64,000 bases of DNA from Micropterix aruncella. Taxonomy: Eukaryota > Arthropoda > Insecta > Lepidoptera > Micropterigidae. A model generated the notes under the pieces. The model saw only the letters and a list, made by a program, of their open reading frames with translations. It was not told the origin of the DNA and searched no databases. This document shows positions 11,441 through 22,778 of the stretch, one piece after another (the stretch's first letter is position 1; each line of letters opens with the position of its first letter). The DNA lies in NCBI GenBank assembly GCA_944548615.1, contig OX155980.1, forward strand, positions 59,072,533 through 59,136,532. Reading direction: 5' to 3'. The translations under genes and the position numbers were made by a program.

Positions 11441-11790
11441 TGAAATGCCGCATTTTTGACGGAGCATCACTTCAGAACGGCTGGACCGATTTGGCTATTT
11501 TATTTTTTTTTCTGTTGGTAATTTCAAGGACAAGGTTTTTATAGAAGAAAACTTTTGGAAAATCCACCAGAAATAACGGAAATTTTCGGATATTTGGATG
11601 ATGTTTTTGTATGAATGAAATTCCGCATGTTTGACGGAGCATCATTTTATAACGGCTAGACCGATTTGGCTGTTTTATTTTTTTTGGTGTTGGTAATTTC
11701 AAGGACAAGGTTTGTACGGAAGAAAATTTTTGGAAAATCCACCGGAAATATCGGAAATTTTCGGAAATTTGGATGGTATTTTTGTATGAA
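11441..11790 (+). repeat. Tandem duplication of the Helitron 5' terminal region
   Basis: Two units start at 11441 (TGAAATGCCG) and 11616 (TGAAATTCCG), a period of 175 bp. Both contain TTTGACGGAGCATCA, CCGATTTGGCT, GGTAATTTCAAGGACAAGG and GGAAAATCCACC. They differ at perhaps 10-15 percent of positions, so the duplication is older than the last insertion of this copy or was inherited from its parent. Confidence 0.85.
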
Positions 11791-11944
11791 AATCTCAATA
11801 AAAAAAGTAATTTTTCGCACAGATAGCATATGTTCTGATTTAAAAAATAATAATAAAACATTGGGGTAATTAAAAAAGAAAATGCGCCATCGATAACCTT
11901 GAAAGTCATAAATAGAACGACAACATAACGGCAGAACGATAATT

Positions 11945-12478
11945 TTGAAAGTCAAAAATAAAGACATTGTAGTCGACAACAGCTGGATTGTTCCGTTTTC
12001 GCCACTGCTTTCCAAAACATTCAAAGCGCATTGCAATATTGAGTACTGCAATTCTGTGAAATCAATCAAATACGTTTGCAAGTACGTCACGAAAGGAAGC
12101 GACATGGCTGTATTTGGTATTTCAGCTCCAGATGCAAACGATGAAGTTTCGCAATATCAGATGGAAAGATATGTCAGCAGCAATGAGGCGGTTTGGAGAA
12201 TCTTTTCATTCTCCATACACAAACGTCATCCCACTGTAGTCCATTTAGCTGTACACCTGGAAAATGGACAACGAGTTTACTTCACAGCAGCAAACGCAGC
12301 GCAGAGAGCTGAACGACCACCAGCGACAACGCTGACAAGCTTCTTTGCGACTTGCGCAAGTGATCCATTTGCAAGAACACTGCTTTACTCGGAGATGCCG
12401 AGATATTTCACATGGAACGCAACATCAAAAAAAAAATCCACAAACGGAAACAAGGAAACCCTGTTCCTGGATACGTGA
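11945..12478 (+). pseudogene. Helitron Rep protein, C-terminal catalytic part
   Basis: The frame reads WIVPFSPLLSK, then the Helitron Tyr signature KYVCKYVTKGSDMAV with two tyrosines four residues apart. These Tyr residues cleave and join DNA ends in rolling-circle transposition. SSNEAVWRI, RHPTVVHLAVHLENGQRVYF and TLTSFF, typical of the linker toward the helicase, follow. The upstream His-hydrophobic-His metal motif of the HUH nuclease is absent; the frame runs straight into the duplicated 5' terminus. After WNAT an A-run near 12425-12436 shifts the frame. Confidence 0.85.
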
Positions 12479-12891
12479 ATATATATTCAACCGATGCATT
12501 GGGGCGCATTTACACAATTCATCCCCGCAATGACGAATTTTTTTACCTGCGTTTGTTATTGGCTAATGTTCGTGGACCGACTTCATTTGAATTTCAACGA
12601 ATTGTTAATGGCGAGTTATGCGCAACATATAGAGAAGCCTGTCAATGTTTACATTTGCTCGAGGATGACATTCATTGGGATCACACACTCGGTGATGCTG
12701 TTATTTCCTCTTCTGCGCATCAAATTCGATCACTTTTTGCAATCGTCATTTCAACGTGTTTTCCATCAAAGCCACCTCATTTGTGGAACAAATACAAAGA
12801 CAATATGGCTGAAGACATTTTGCACCGAGTGCGTACAATAACAGTAATCCTGAACTTGAATTTAACACGGAGATACATAACGAGGTGTTGA
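12412..12891 (+). pseudogene. Helitron Rep-helicase linker, second frame
   Basis: This frame continues the RepHel gene after the shift in the A-run. Family-like phrases are GNPVPGYVNIYSTD, ERIYTIHP-like GRIYTIHPRNDEFF, RLLLANVRGPTSF, YREACQCLHLLEDD and LWNKYKDNMAEDI. These belong to the conserved stretch between Rep and the PIF1 domain. The frame is lost again near 12830-12840, after HRVRTI; the matching sense resumes in the frame of the helicase ORF, with NPELEFNTEIHNEVL. Confidence 0.8.
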
Positions 12892-14396
12892 TTTCTATAG
12901 AAGATTTGTGCAAGATAATGTCCGGCAAGATGTTGCACGAATTAGGAATGCCAGCAACGAATCGCCCGATGTACGATGCATTCAGTCGAGAATTGGAACG
13001 AGAACGGCAATACGATCGTAATGCTCTAAGTCAGTCAGCACGAACAATGGTCCCACTTTTGAATCAGCAGCAGAAAACCGCGTACGACACATTAATGATA
13101 GCAGTCAACGACAGCTACGGAGGAATCTTTTTCTTAGACGCACCTGGCGGAACAGGCAAAACGTTATTAATTTCATTGATTTTAGCTACGATTCGAGCAC
13201 AAAGTCAAATAACGCTTGCTGTAGCATCATCTGGGATCGCTGCCACATTGTTAGAAGGCGGACGAACAGCTCATTCTGCGCTCAAACTGCCACTGAATTT
13301 GCAAACTATAGATGAACCGACATGCAATATTTCCAAAAAATCAGCAATGGCAAAAGTACTACAGAATTGAAAAATAATAATTTGGAATGAGTGTACGATG
13401 GCTCACAAACGAGCATTGGAGGCACTCGATCGAACGTTAAAAGATTTGCGAAACAATCAGTACCTCTTTGGAGGTACGATGATTCTGCTGGCCGGCGATT
13501 TTCGCCAAACGCTGCCAGTCATTCCACGATCAACAGCTGCTGATGAAATTAACGCATGCTTGAAGTCATCGAAATCGTGGAGATACGTGAAAATTCTCAA
13601 GTTAAAAACGAATATGCGCGTCGCGTTACAAAATGAAGAATCGGCGAAAGTGTTTTCCAAACAATTATTAGACATTGGCAATGGAAAAATACCAATTGAC
13701 GCTTCCACTGGCCTTATTTCATTTCCACCTGATTTTTGTCAATTCACAAGTTCGGAAGAAGAATTGATCACGAAAGTGTTCCCTAATATTGGTAAAAATT
13801 ACAAAAACCATGTTTGGTTGAGCGAACGATCCATTTTGATAGCGAAAAATAAGGACGTAGACAATTTGAACCTATTAATTCAAAATGAAATAGATGGACA
13901 ATTGCATTCATATACGTCGATCGATTCCATTACCGATCCAGATGAAGTCGTCAATTGCCCTACGGAATTCCTGAATTCATTGGATTTGCCGGGAATGCCG
14001 CCGCACAATTTCCAACTCAAGGTCGGCTCGGTGATAATCATGTTACGCAATTTGAACCAACCAAGACTGTGCAATGGAACAAGACTAGCTGTTAAGAAGC
14101 TGATGAACAACGTAATTGAAGCAACGATAATCATAGGAAAGTTTAAAGGCGAGGATGTTCTGATTCCAAGGATACCACTGATTCCAAACGACTTGCCGTT
14201 TCAATTTAGGCGTTTGCAGTTTCCTGTTCGCCTTGCATTTACAATGACGATTAATAAATCGCAGGGACAATCTTTAAAAGTGTGTGGAATAAACCTTGAA
14301 TGTCCGTGTTTTTCACATGAGCAGTTGTACGTGGCGTGCTCGAGAGTCGGTAAACCGACGGCGCTATTCGTTTTCTCTCCTGACAGAAAGACATAA
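12885..14396 (+). pseudogene. Helitron PIF1-like helicase domain
   Basis: A superfamily 1 DNA helicase that would unwind the donor strand during transposition. Walker A is seen as DAPGGTGKTLL at about 13136-13168, followed by SGIAATLLEGGRTAHS. A TGA at 13368-13370 breaks the frame just before Walker B. Walker B itself reads IIWNEC where the family has Asp-Glu, so the magnesium-binding Asp is replaced by Asn. Downstream motifs are intact: LLAGDFRQTLPVIP, LKTNMRV, TINKSQGQSL and YVACSRVGKPTALFVFSP at the normal C-terminus. A nonsense codon plus a lost catalytic residue mean it is inactive. Confidence 0.9.
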
Positions 14397-14513
14397 AATA
14401 TCGTTCATTACCAAGCGTTGCAATGAACGCATTAAAAACACTAACAAATGATTTTCAAGTAAATAAAATCCTAAATTAAGTTTAGCTAAAAGTTAGACAT
14501 TCATTCACTCTTA

Positions 14514-14542
14514 GGCGGTACGAAGTTCGCCGGGTCAGCTAG
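14514..14542 (+). other. Helitron 3' terminus: hairpin plus CTAG
   Basis: GGCG at 14514-14517 pairs with CGCC at 14528-14531 around a 10-base loop. Seven bases later the element ends in CTAG (14539-14542), followed by a T. A short GC hairpin just upstream of CTRR is the standard Helitron transposition stop signal. Confidence 0.8.
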
Positions 14543-16400
14543 TATAAAATAGATATTATCGCGCGATGTTGACGACACCCGACGTTTCGGCGATATTAAA
14601 ACCGCTATTCTCCAGGGTAGACTCACAATATTACTAATGTAATGAAACTATACGGAGCCAAACCATTAAGATACATGTTGTAATTGGTACAAATAAATAT
14701 TTATCATATTTAAATTTGTTTTTTCATTTTAGTTTAAAATATGACAAACTGTGCATCATTAAAATATAAGTAAAATACTTTTCCCAATGTGTGATTCTGT
14801 GCATCAACCTGAATAATACAAAGTGAAAAAAAATATTTTTTAATAATTTAATTTTAATTTCAAAGAAGACAACTTTGATTTGATTAGTCTTCGAAACTAA
14901 GAAATAAATATTTAATAACTTAAACATGAACTAAAATTATTATTTCCTCGGGAACCAAAGGCTAAATCAAAAAAATATATACTTTTTTAACCCAGTTTAC
15001 TAGTAATTTATAAACGCCGCTGTTATTTTTAGAACAACAGTCTATAAAAAAATCTCCTTTATTTTTTTATTCTTCGAAAACTCTAATTGTCCAGTTTTCC
15101 TTAATCAGTTTGATAAAAAGAAACAACTCCTCAAAAAGGGATTTTATGTCCTGAACAACCTGAATAGCTTCTCGCAAATAAAAGATGTTCTAGGTCGCTT
15201 GTTTACAAAGCCATCTAGATTTATGTAGGTAGGAAGTATGTTTAAATATATATTTTTTTCTATTTGTGTATCCTCGCCCACATATCTATCGTATTACTAA
15301 TTACCTACGAAACCAGGTTGATATTAAACTGTACGGGAAAAGTTACCTATATAAAAAAATATGCCAGCCCATAAAAACCTTATATATGGTATATCGAAAG
15401 AATAGTGAATTTAAAGTATTTAGTGTCAAATTGAAACTTTTTAAAAAAATACGATGTTTCGTGAAAAGTGGGTAATGTTGACGAAACATATATATATTTT
15501 TTGGTACATTAATTTTACGAGTGTAATTAATCATTATCAAATTATACACATTTGATTTTGTAATAACGTTTCGTGTCATATCGTTTTCATTTTGTCGATA
15601 ACCTAAAATGGCGGATTTATCAATTGACCTATGTTATTGAGATCGAATAAATCTCCTATAGGCCTCTTTCAGATAGTTCCAGGGGTGAACCTATTAATGG
15701 TACTAGCAGCCGGAGGGGAGGGGGTGGGGGGGGGGCGAAATAAATTGTAGGCGTTAAATAATAAAGCGTATATATATAGGAAGTAAGTCTGTATGTGTAG
15801 GAAGGCTTTTATCCATAAAGCACATGGCATTGTGTTGGCGACATTTGATAGTGTCATCAAGTAAAATACTACAAATTATAAAATATAAACAGCATAATCA
15901 AACGATAGAATAGACTTATCAATCTAGAATTACATAATCCAAAAAAATCATTTTGGAATATTAAATATTTGAATTTAAATTGATTAGACAATAGGCTGAG
16001 TGAACAGTTAAGAGTCCCTACCAATTTCGCCGCACGCTTAGTTTAGGTATTTTCAGAGCAGCGCAGGTGTCGCCGTTCGAACTATCGTAGTCAAATGAAG
16101 AGATACGGGCGCAGCGGCAACAAACAATCTTGATCCGCGACCGATTATCAGCACTCAAGTAGTATGTAAAATTAATAAAAAATATATTGTATAACATCTC
16201 AACGTTATTATATGTGACTCGATAAATTGTTACCTACTAAAAAAATATATTTGTCATTAAAAGTTTGAATATTTTTTGTTTGGACATACATAATAATAAC
16301 AGAAAATAAAAATTTCGTCACAAATTATGGTTATCATTTCTTGTTTATACTCTTTATTGTGAAAATATGGGCGGGTTTATTGTCATATGACAATCTTTTA
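14543..16400. other. Gene-free A+T-rich stretch
   Basis: Immediately right of the Helitron, 14565-14630 carries GACACCCGACGTTTCGGCG, a phrase I associate with repetitive DNA in moths. A purine/G-rich run lies at 15711-15737. ORFs here are short and lack motifs. Confidence 0.45.
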
Positions 16401-16577
16401 CAACCAACCCTACTATGACGTGTTATATGTATGTGTGCGTGTAACATGTCTGTAAGTGTGTGTCTTGTTATTGTATTCCATCGACAGAATCGAAAATGCA
16501 ATTCCGTTAATTAGATCCTAACGGAAAATGGTGACCCAGTCGGGAATCGAACCCGGGACCTTACAATGTAAGATCAG
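16401..16577 (-). mobile_element. tRNA-derived SINE copy, 5'-truncated
   Basis: The reverse complement carries the pol III B box GGTTCGATTCCC within CCCGGGTTCGATTCCCGAC, then ACCATTTTCCG, the conserved body (GGAATTGCATTTTCGATTC) and the tail CATAGTAGGGTTGGTTG. It lacks the first roughly 30 bp of the tRNA part (including the A box) present in the copy at 49196-49381. Confidence 0.85.
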
Positions 16578-16683
16578 AAATATAAAATACCGCCATTAAT
16601 CTGTTATATTTTTTTATGACCTAGCGAATAGTGAGGTTGGCATTTATAAAGTATGTATATAGTATTATAAGTTATTGTTGCAA

Positions 16684-17490
16684 CTATAAAACAAAATATA
16701 ATACAACCAGAATACATGTTGAATGAAAACAAGCACGCTTCTTTACGAGAGGCGCTGAACTAATATTTTCACGTCGTTTGCAAGTGTTGGAGAAATTTGA
16801 TGCTGTTAAAAGACACCTTCTTAGTTCCAGCCATAAAGCGCTTTCTGCTTGTAATATCGTATCTCTTTCAATTTCGTGACGGTCCTTTATTTGTTGTTTC
16901 ATATTTTCCAAAAACAGCTCCTTGGCTATTTCATACTCATCCGATGACATGTCTGGCTTTTGACATGCTTCCCCGTAGTCACTACTATCGGCGTTGAATA
17001 AAAGACGTATTTTTGCTTTGTTGTCTTCGTCCTAGTATTCTGCATAAGTTTCTGCTGTTCAATTTTTTTCACATTAGTAGATGGGCTTTTATCGAAAATT
17101 GTTTTATGTAGTTTATATATCAATGTTCCCGTATTATACACCACTACTGTCACGTAACACCTTAGTTTGTAGGAATCTTTCAAAGCAAAATTAATGCGTT
17201 TTACTCCAATAAATTTTGCGACGATAGCATTGAATTGTCCAGCTCTGTTGATGTTTAAATTGTATAGGAGACTTCGAGCATGATATTCGAAGTTGGAGGT
17301 ATTTGAATTTAATTTCCGCAGTAAAGTGTTTACTGTGGGGACACTGCTTGGATCTAGTTTTATTCAGCTGTGCAGAAATAGTTTTCAAAATTTGTGTGTT
17401 CTCAAATATATGCTTCGGACTGTTTAAAATGTCGTTTTGTAGATTATTTATCTGTCTACCAAGGGAAGATTTTGCGCTTTCCTGTATCAA
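16684..17490 (-). pseudogene. Remnant of a YqaJ-nuclease-like gene of arthropod mobile type
   Basis: Three minus-strand frames together trace one ancient protein, read from 17490 downward. The first contributes a region with ILKTISAQL. A shifted frame then gives a stretch resembling AQFNAIVAKFIG-type text at 17191-17260 and SYKLRCYVTVVVYNTGT at 17100-17180. A third frame (16950-16684) reads LWLELRRCLLTASNFSNTCK, the N-terminal RLTAS motif of YqaJ-family exonucleases. The family includes phage recombination nucleases and many uncharacterised, often multicopy arthropod proteins. The downstream nuclease core with catalytic Asp, Glu and Lys is missing. At least two frameshifts and a 3' truncation make it non-functional. 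Family assignment is from motif memory. Confidence 0.55.
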
Positions 17491-17727
17491 ACTGCCGATT
17501 TAACGGATATCCGTAGACGTTTGAGTCGATCACTATTGAGCGGTCTTCGTTCACCAATTGGCATCGATGTATCTTTCGTCAAATTCAAGTTCTTTTCATT
17601 ATAGTTGCGTAATAAATAATTGCTACATTCAATTTATTCGACAGTAACATTTTGACAGGCTCGGCTTTCCAAGTTGTACTGAAGTTGTACGTTAAGTTGT
17701 ACTGAAGCATAGAATTTATTCGGCATC

Positions 17728-19341
17728 TTGGAGTCTACAAGTGTATTTATTCACGAATCATTCGAGCGCGTGTGGGTGGACAAAATCGCGGAAATAACAG
17801 CTGGTAGAGACAAGTTGAGACGATTACAGAACATCGGACAAACGAGATGGTGGGCCAAAGACAAAGCATTGACAACCATCATGGAGAAAATTCGATACGT
17901 TGCGTTGATAAAGACTCTAAGTGCAATATCTTTGAGCACGGAGTTCGAGCCAAAGGTTTCATTTCATACAAAGCATTGATGGATTCCTTTCTTAAATTTG
18001 AAACAATTCTGAGAGCCTGCGCTTCAAGAAAATATTCGATTTATTAACCCCTGTAAGCTTATACCTGCAAACTCCTACACTAGACTACCTTAAAGCTTGG
18101 GGATTTATCAAAACTTTGGAGAAGAATTTGTGGAAACAATTAGATCATTTTGACGACATTTTCAGTGCTGCAAGTTTGTTTGAATCCCAGGTCCAAGAAT
18201 TAATTCAAGTCGAAAACGTTGATGTTGAAATACAGACCACGCTGCCATTACGGAGAACATCTAGAAAACCGATGATGAAAAAAGAAAAAAGATGAGTTAT
18301 GTCAAGATAAAATTGGACTGCTATCTGCGGACCCAAATAAATTTTCTCTATTATCGTATACAAGGTCATCATCAACACGACTTTAGTTAAAATAGATGAA
18401 AAATTCAACTGCAATGAGCATTTAATGAAGGATGTCGCTTGTTTGGATCCGAAAAACTTCCACGAAATTGACAAAAACGGAATTCCTGATGTTGCATTAA
18501 AGTCAATCACATCTATTGCCAATGTTGATCGAGAATTACTTTCAAAAGAACTCGAATCTTTTGCAAAAAGTTTTAAAGAACTTTCTAAAACTATTTGGGA
18601 CGAACACATTTCACTTAGGGAGCATCACACAAAGGATTCAGATTCTCAGATTGAGAAAGAAGATGAAGAGGAGGAAGAAGAGGTTCCGATGCTTGCCGAA
18701 GTTGCATACCATGTGCATGTAAACTTTTGTCTGAGTATAATATGCACATAAGTTCGAACTCCAACTTATACGTAGCTTATTGTACAATACTCACAATGTC
18801 ATTTACGCAAGTGACTCGCGAGAGACGATTTTCAGCACTGAAGCGCATTAAGACCAGGCTTCGTTCCCTACTAGGTCAAGAACTGCTAGATTCATTGATT
18901 ATTCTGAATACTGAATCGGATCTTATCAAGGATGACGAGGATATCAGTTTTTACGAAAGAGTTATTGACAATTTAGCTGAAACTTCTCCTCTTTTAAAAA
19001 AAATGCTGATTGGATAATTAATACATTATCAATTAGTTAATTGAACTTTCTATATAAAAATATATAAAAATGTATGTCTTATTTTAACAAGTTATTGGCA
19101 CTCTAGCTGAAACTTCTCCTCTTTTATTTTTGTTTTTGATGGGATAGTTATAAATAACTAAACTTTTTTCATAAAAATGTATGTCTTTGAAATTAAAAAC
19201 TTCCTAAAATTCGTGCCTATTTGATTATTATTATCATTTGGTTTATTGGTTGACCTGATGGTATCACTTGATCCTAGGCGCGCGGCGGGCCCCTAAAGTC
19301 ATAATCCCACCCGGGCCCCTTAGGCCCAGTCCGACCCTGCA
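17728..19341 (+). pseudogene. hAT transposase relic (zinc-finger MYM-like type), 5' part lost
   Basis: Pieces of a hAT transposase run in order on the plus strand in different frames. LQNIGQTRWWAKDKALTTI (17816-17870) is the conserved RW region, LMDSFLKFETIL lies at about 17980-18010, and a PKNFHEI segment is followed by an acidic linker (18425-18700). The C-terminal dimerisation block reads SNLYVAYCTILTMSFTQVTRERRFSALKRIKTRLRS (split at positions 18757-18866), ending at 19017. The DDE catalytic N-terminal half is absent. At 19323-19339 the reverse complement reads CAGGGTCGGACTGGGCC, a plausible hAT terminal inverted repeat; I found no matching left end in the window. Several frameshifts and stops. 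Confidence 0.8.
18961..19200 (+). repeat. Tandem duplication, about 130 bp, at the 3' end of the hAT relic
   Basis: GTTATTG.CA..TAGCTGA followed by AACTTCTCCTCTTTTA occurs at 18961 and again at 19091. ATAAAAATGTATGTCTT also recurs after each. The duplicated unit covers the last codons of the transposase and part of the 3' untranslated region. Confidence 0.75.
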
Positions 19342-19342
19342 C

Positions 19343-21590
19343 ATACACGTAAATACGATTTTAATAAATAATAAATGCTAAAATAGTATAAACATATCAA
19401 ATCGTGAAAATATTGCTTTTTTTTTACGAATAAATATAGTCTCAAAATAATCCAAAACTATTCATGTGCCATACTTTTCTATTTTATTTGTTTTTTTAAA
19501 AACTTTTTTTGTCGAATAAAAAAAATGTTACGGGTAGAAATAACCCTTAAAGTTCTGTGCGCTATTTATATTCCACAGTGTATGGTTATATACAATTTCC
19601 CACTGAAACTTAAAGATGTTAATAGAACCTTTGCGATATTATTATAAATTACTGTTATTATTACCAAGTAAAAATACCTTATATCTCCATCTTTTTTACC
19701 CATCGATGACGATCCAGGCAATGTCTTATTTTTGTTATTTAATTCTCTGCAAATATACATTATATATTTATAGATTTTTTGAAATTTATTTTTTTTGAAC
19801 AATTATTTTAAGTCAAAAACCCTACTCTTTTTCGTTTACGATCCAAAGGTATCAATGACGCTTGCAGCGTTGCCACGCCGACGCTGGCGATGGACAACAT
19901 TTTTACCCGTATTTATAGATTAAAGAAAGTAACAAACTATAAAAAAAATTAGTTAAATATAGTTAGGAAGGTGAAAACAATTTGCCTACGAAATTCACAC
20001 GCCTTTCGTGTTTTTTCAGCTTTTTTTCTAACTTTAATCTTGCCCTGATAGTAAAGTTTAATGTTTTGACCTATTTTCTAAAAATTAAACACATTTTTTT
20101 GACATCTACAATAAAAAATACTGATAAGGTGAGGAGTGGGTCAAAATGCCAAAAATTTAGCGTGACGTATTTTATGGATAGCCCCTAACAAATCTTGCAG
20201 TATCAAAACCGCTTAATCGACGCATATCCACTGTCGAAAAGCGCTCGGCCGGGCGCGAGTATTCGCGCGCAGGACGCGAGAATATCGCGAGCTCCGGAAA
20301 TCAACGCAACGCACGTCCACCGTCCAGTAGCCCTCGGGCGCGAATGCACGGACTAACGCGAATGAACAGCGCGTAAGCATGGATTTCGATAATTTATTAC
20401 AGAGAAATATGTAGACATTAAATAAAAAAAAATAAAAATACTGGGTGGGTAAATGCCTCAATTATTGAAATGTTTATATCTTGTAATTATTTTTATTATA
20501 TTCTTACGCGTAGACGACGTTTTTACACACGATTTTACTGGGTTTATTCATAGTACAACACATTTTTTATTAGTGTTAATTGAATAAATTTAAAAAATAT
20601 ATATCGTAGACTTACTAATATATTATATGCTTAGTACGCACATTTTTTTTCAGAACGTTTTTCGCTACCAGTTAGCAGAAAAACGAATTGAAAAACCTCG
20701 TGTTTCGTCTTTATGTAAAAAACCATTTTTGTATATTTTTTTTCCTAATTTATACGAAGTTGTTATCAATATAAAATTTCGTAGACATACTAAATAAATA
20801 GGTGTTGTATAACTGTGAATTAAAAAATATCAGATATATCTTATGGTTATTGTAAAATTCGTCCTGAAAAAGTGTGTATTTTCGGTTTTCACATTGCGAA
20901 ATTGATAGGGGCTCTTAAGCTATGGAGGCCCACGATGCAATCATCAAACCCATACACCGGACAATTTGTGATGCGACTCATTTCGGGTTATTCCCATAGA
21001 TAAAATTACGAAAAGTAAGTGTTTTGCCATATTTTAAATTCAATTTTAGATGATTACGTGTTAACGAGTCAGCAAGCAAAAGACAGATGCCATGAAGGTA
21101 AAGTTTATGAAGGACCTATATATTTAATTTTTGAAATATTTACAAATCTACTAGGTTACGAATAAAATTAAACAAACAAGCAAGCGAGCAAGTCTGCTGG
21201 CTATTTTCACAAACGATTTAATATAGGCGATTGCCTACGCAGAAGATCATAACGTGACACTTGGATAAGAGTCCTTGATGAGGTGTTTATTTGGACTTGA
21301 GTATTAACTGAAGTCCAACGAAACACGTCATCCGTAAATTACTACAATTATAGGACATATGACAGTTTATATAGATCCTTCATAAACTTTTCATTTATAG
21401 CATGTGTGTTTCTGGGCAAATGTTTAAAAAACTTGGACGTTTGCCAAATTTTCTCCAGTCGTCTTCTGCGGCCGCTTGGTCGTTGCTTAGGACGATGTTT
21501 CGCCATAAGGGGTTTTGAGACTTCAGTCGATCGAAAGTGGGGGTCACTAAGGTCTTTTTGGAGCTACTCTGCAATATTCTTACTTTGAAC
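19343..21590. other. Gene-free stretch with a GC-rich island at 20213-20350
   Basis: Most is A+T-rich with no supported ORF. The exception is 20213-20350, packed with CpG and near-palindromic pieces such as CGCGAGTATTCGCGCG and CGCGAGAATATCGCG. This pattern suggests the terminal region of an unidentified non-autonomous DNA transposon. 21055-21200 shares ACGAGTCAGCAAGCAA with 59587, hinting at a further low-copy repeat. Confidence 0.45.
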
Positions 21591-21599
21591 AGTTATTTC

Positions 21600-22085
21600 G
21601 ATGCTTTCATCGTGTCATCTCCCCTGCCTTATATTTACGCAGGCGTTTATTATCTGGATGCAAACGAGGTTACCTTGGACTAGCTCGATAGACTTCAAAA
21701 TGCCAACTTAGGGTGTATATTTAACTTGCGGAAATATGACGGTCTTTCGTCAGAAAAATTAGTGGGTAGACGTAACCGTGGAAAGACGCATACTTTATTA
21801 CTACTCTATCAAGTCCTTCTTTGTCACAAATCTACCACGTTTCCGCAGGATTTATTCGTGCCAGTGTATAGCCATGACCATTTCTGCGTTACAGTCTGGA
21901 TGATGTCCTTTCAATATCATTACATTGGTATTTCTTGTGAACATAATGTTTTTCAATCCAGACCGCCCGATTATGGAATCAGCTTCCATCGAAAATCCGA
22001 AGTGCTCAGTCTCATTTTCTCAGTATCATTTTCAAAAAGCCATTGAAAGAACATTGTATCTCAAATCAGTTATAAAGTATGCTCA
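21600..22085 (+). pseudogene. LINE reverse-transcriptase C-terminal fragment
   Basis: A plus-strand trace in shifting frames reads YYLDANEVTLD, then LDRLQNANLGCIFNLRKYDG, NRGKTHTLLLLYQVLL and TFPQDLFVPVYSHDHF. After a shift it resumes as a TARLWNQLPS-like block (about 21955-21985) and FKKAIERTLYL. This order is the post-RT C-terminal region of jockey/CR1-type elements. The RT core is missing. It lies just 3' of the transporter gene on the opposite strand. Confidence 0.65.
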
Positions 22086-22483
22086 CCTTGTCCACCCTAT
22101 CCCTTTTCCTTTGTTCCTTGGACATATTGCTGTTTTAAAAAACATGTGTATTTTGTAATAATATTTCTTGGAGTCCCACTACCTTTAAAATTTAGGAAAT
22201 GAAGGAGGTAAAGGGAAATAAAATCTAGCCCAGCCATGTTGAAGTCTTTGCAGTCTCCGTTCGGTTTCCTTAGACATACACGCGCCTTAGTCATAGTCAC
22301 CATAGTCCAATTTGATCCACATTCATATGTTCAATGCTAAAACAGCAAGGACCCTGACATATTCTGTATAAGACAGTGAGATGAGAGAAGCCTCAAATGA
22401 CTCTTTTACGCTAATTTTATTTTCAAATCGAGAATTTGAGTCGAAAAAAAGAAATAGCAACAAACACAAACCCAAATGCGTAT

Positions 22484-22489
22484 TTTATT
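22484..22489 (-). promoter_or_regulatory. Polyadenylation signal of the SLC36-like gene
   Basis: The minus strand reads CAATAAAATACG 48-53 bases past the stop codon at 22537. It is a canonical AATAAA at a reasonable distance, so the 3' UTR may be under 100 bases. Confidence 0.6.
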
Positions 22490-22536
22490 GAAATAAACTA
22501 TGTTTTTTCAGTTTTCCAAATTATAACCCCTTACTT

Positions 22537-22778
22537 TTACGATAACTTGTCCACAAAGTCGTTTATAGCAGCTGCGGTTCCGAGGATTGCGCATAATAGC
22601 CCAAATACAAACAGCAGAAAACTCTTGTAGAAGTGAATATTCCACCTGCCGTAGTTATCTGGCCAGCGGATGCAAAGTTCCATCAGGGAAGGAAAGACAA
22701 TGCCCAGGGATGTCATGCACAGTGCACCCACCAGAGACACCAGTGCTCCTAGGTATGGCAGAATACTGGCCAAAACAC
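22537..22778 (-). CDS. SLC36-like gene, terminal exon with the last helices
   Basis: Acceptor TTGTATTTCAG. It encodes VLASILPYLGALVSLVGALC, IVFPSLMELCIRWPDNYGRW and the final helix ending INDFVDKLS before TAA. P-x-L-G-x-x-x-S-L-V-G-A is the SLC36 helix-10 signature, and FPSLMEL its FP-x-x-x-EL motif. Confidence 0.9.

Larger units (their letters stand above)
11425..14542 (+). mobile_element. Helitron (rolling-circle transposon), defective autonomous copy
   Basis: The left end TCTATATAAATAAAAATGAA and the right end CAGCTAG, preceded by a hairpin, are those of lepidopteran Helitrons. The element sits between A at 11424 and T at 14543, the usual AT target. Inside, on the plus strand, is a Rep/PIF1-helicase gene in three frames. 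The element is about 3.1 kb, against 5-6 kb for intact autonomous Helitrons. The missing part includes the N-terminal Rep region. The 5' terminus is present twice in tandem. This copy cannot encode a working RepHel but may be mobilised by another. Confidence 0.9.
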
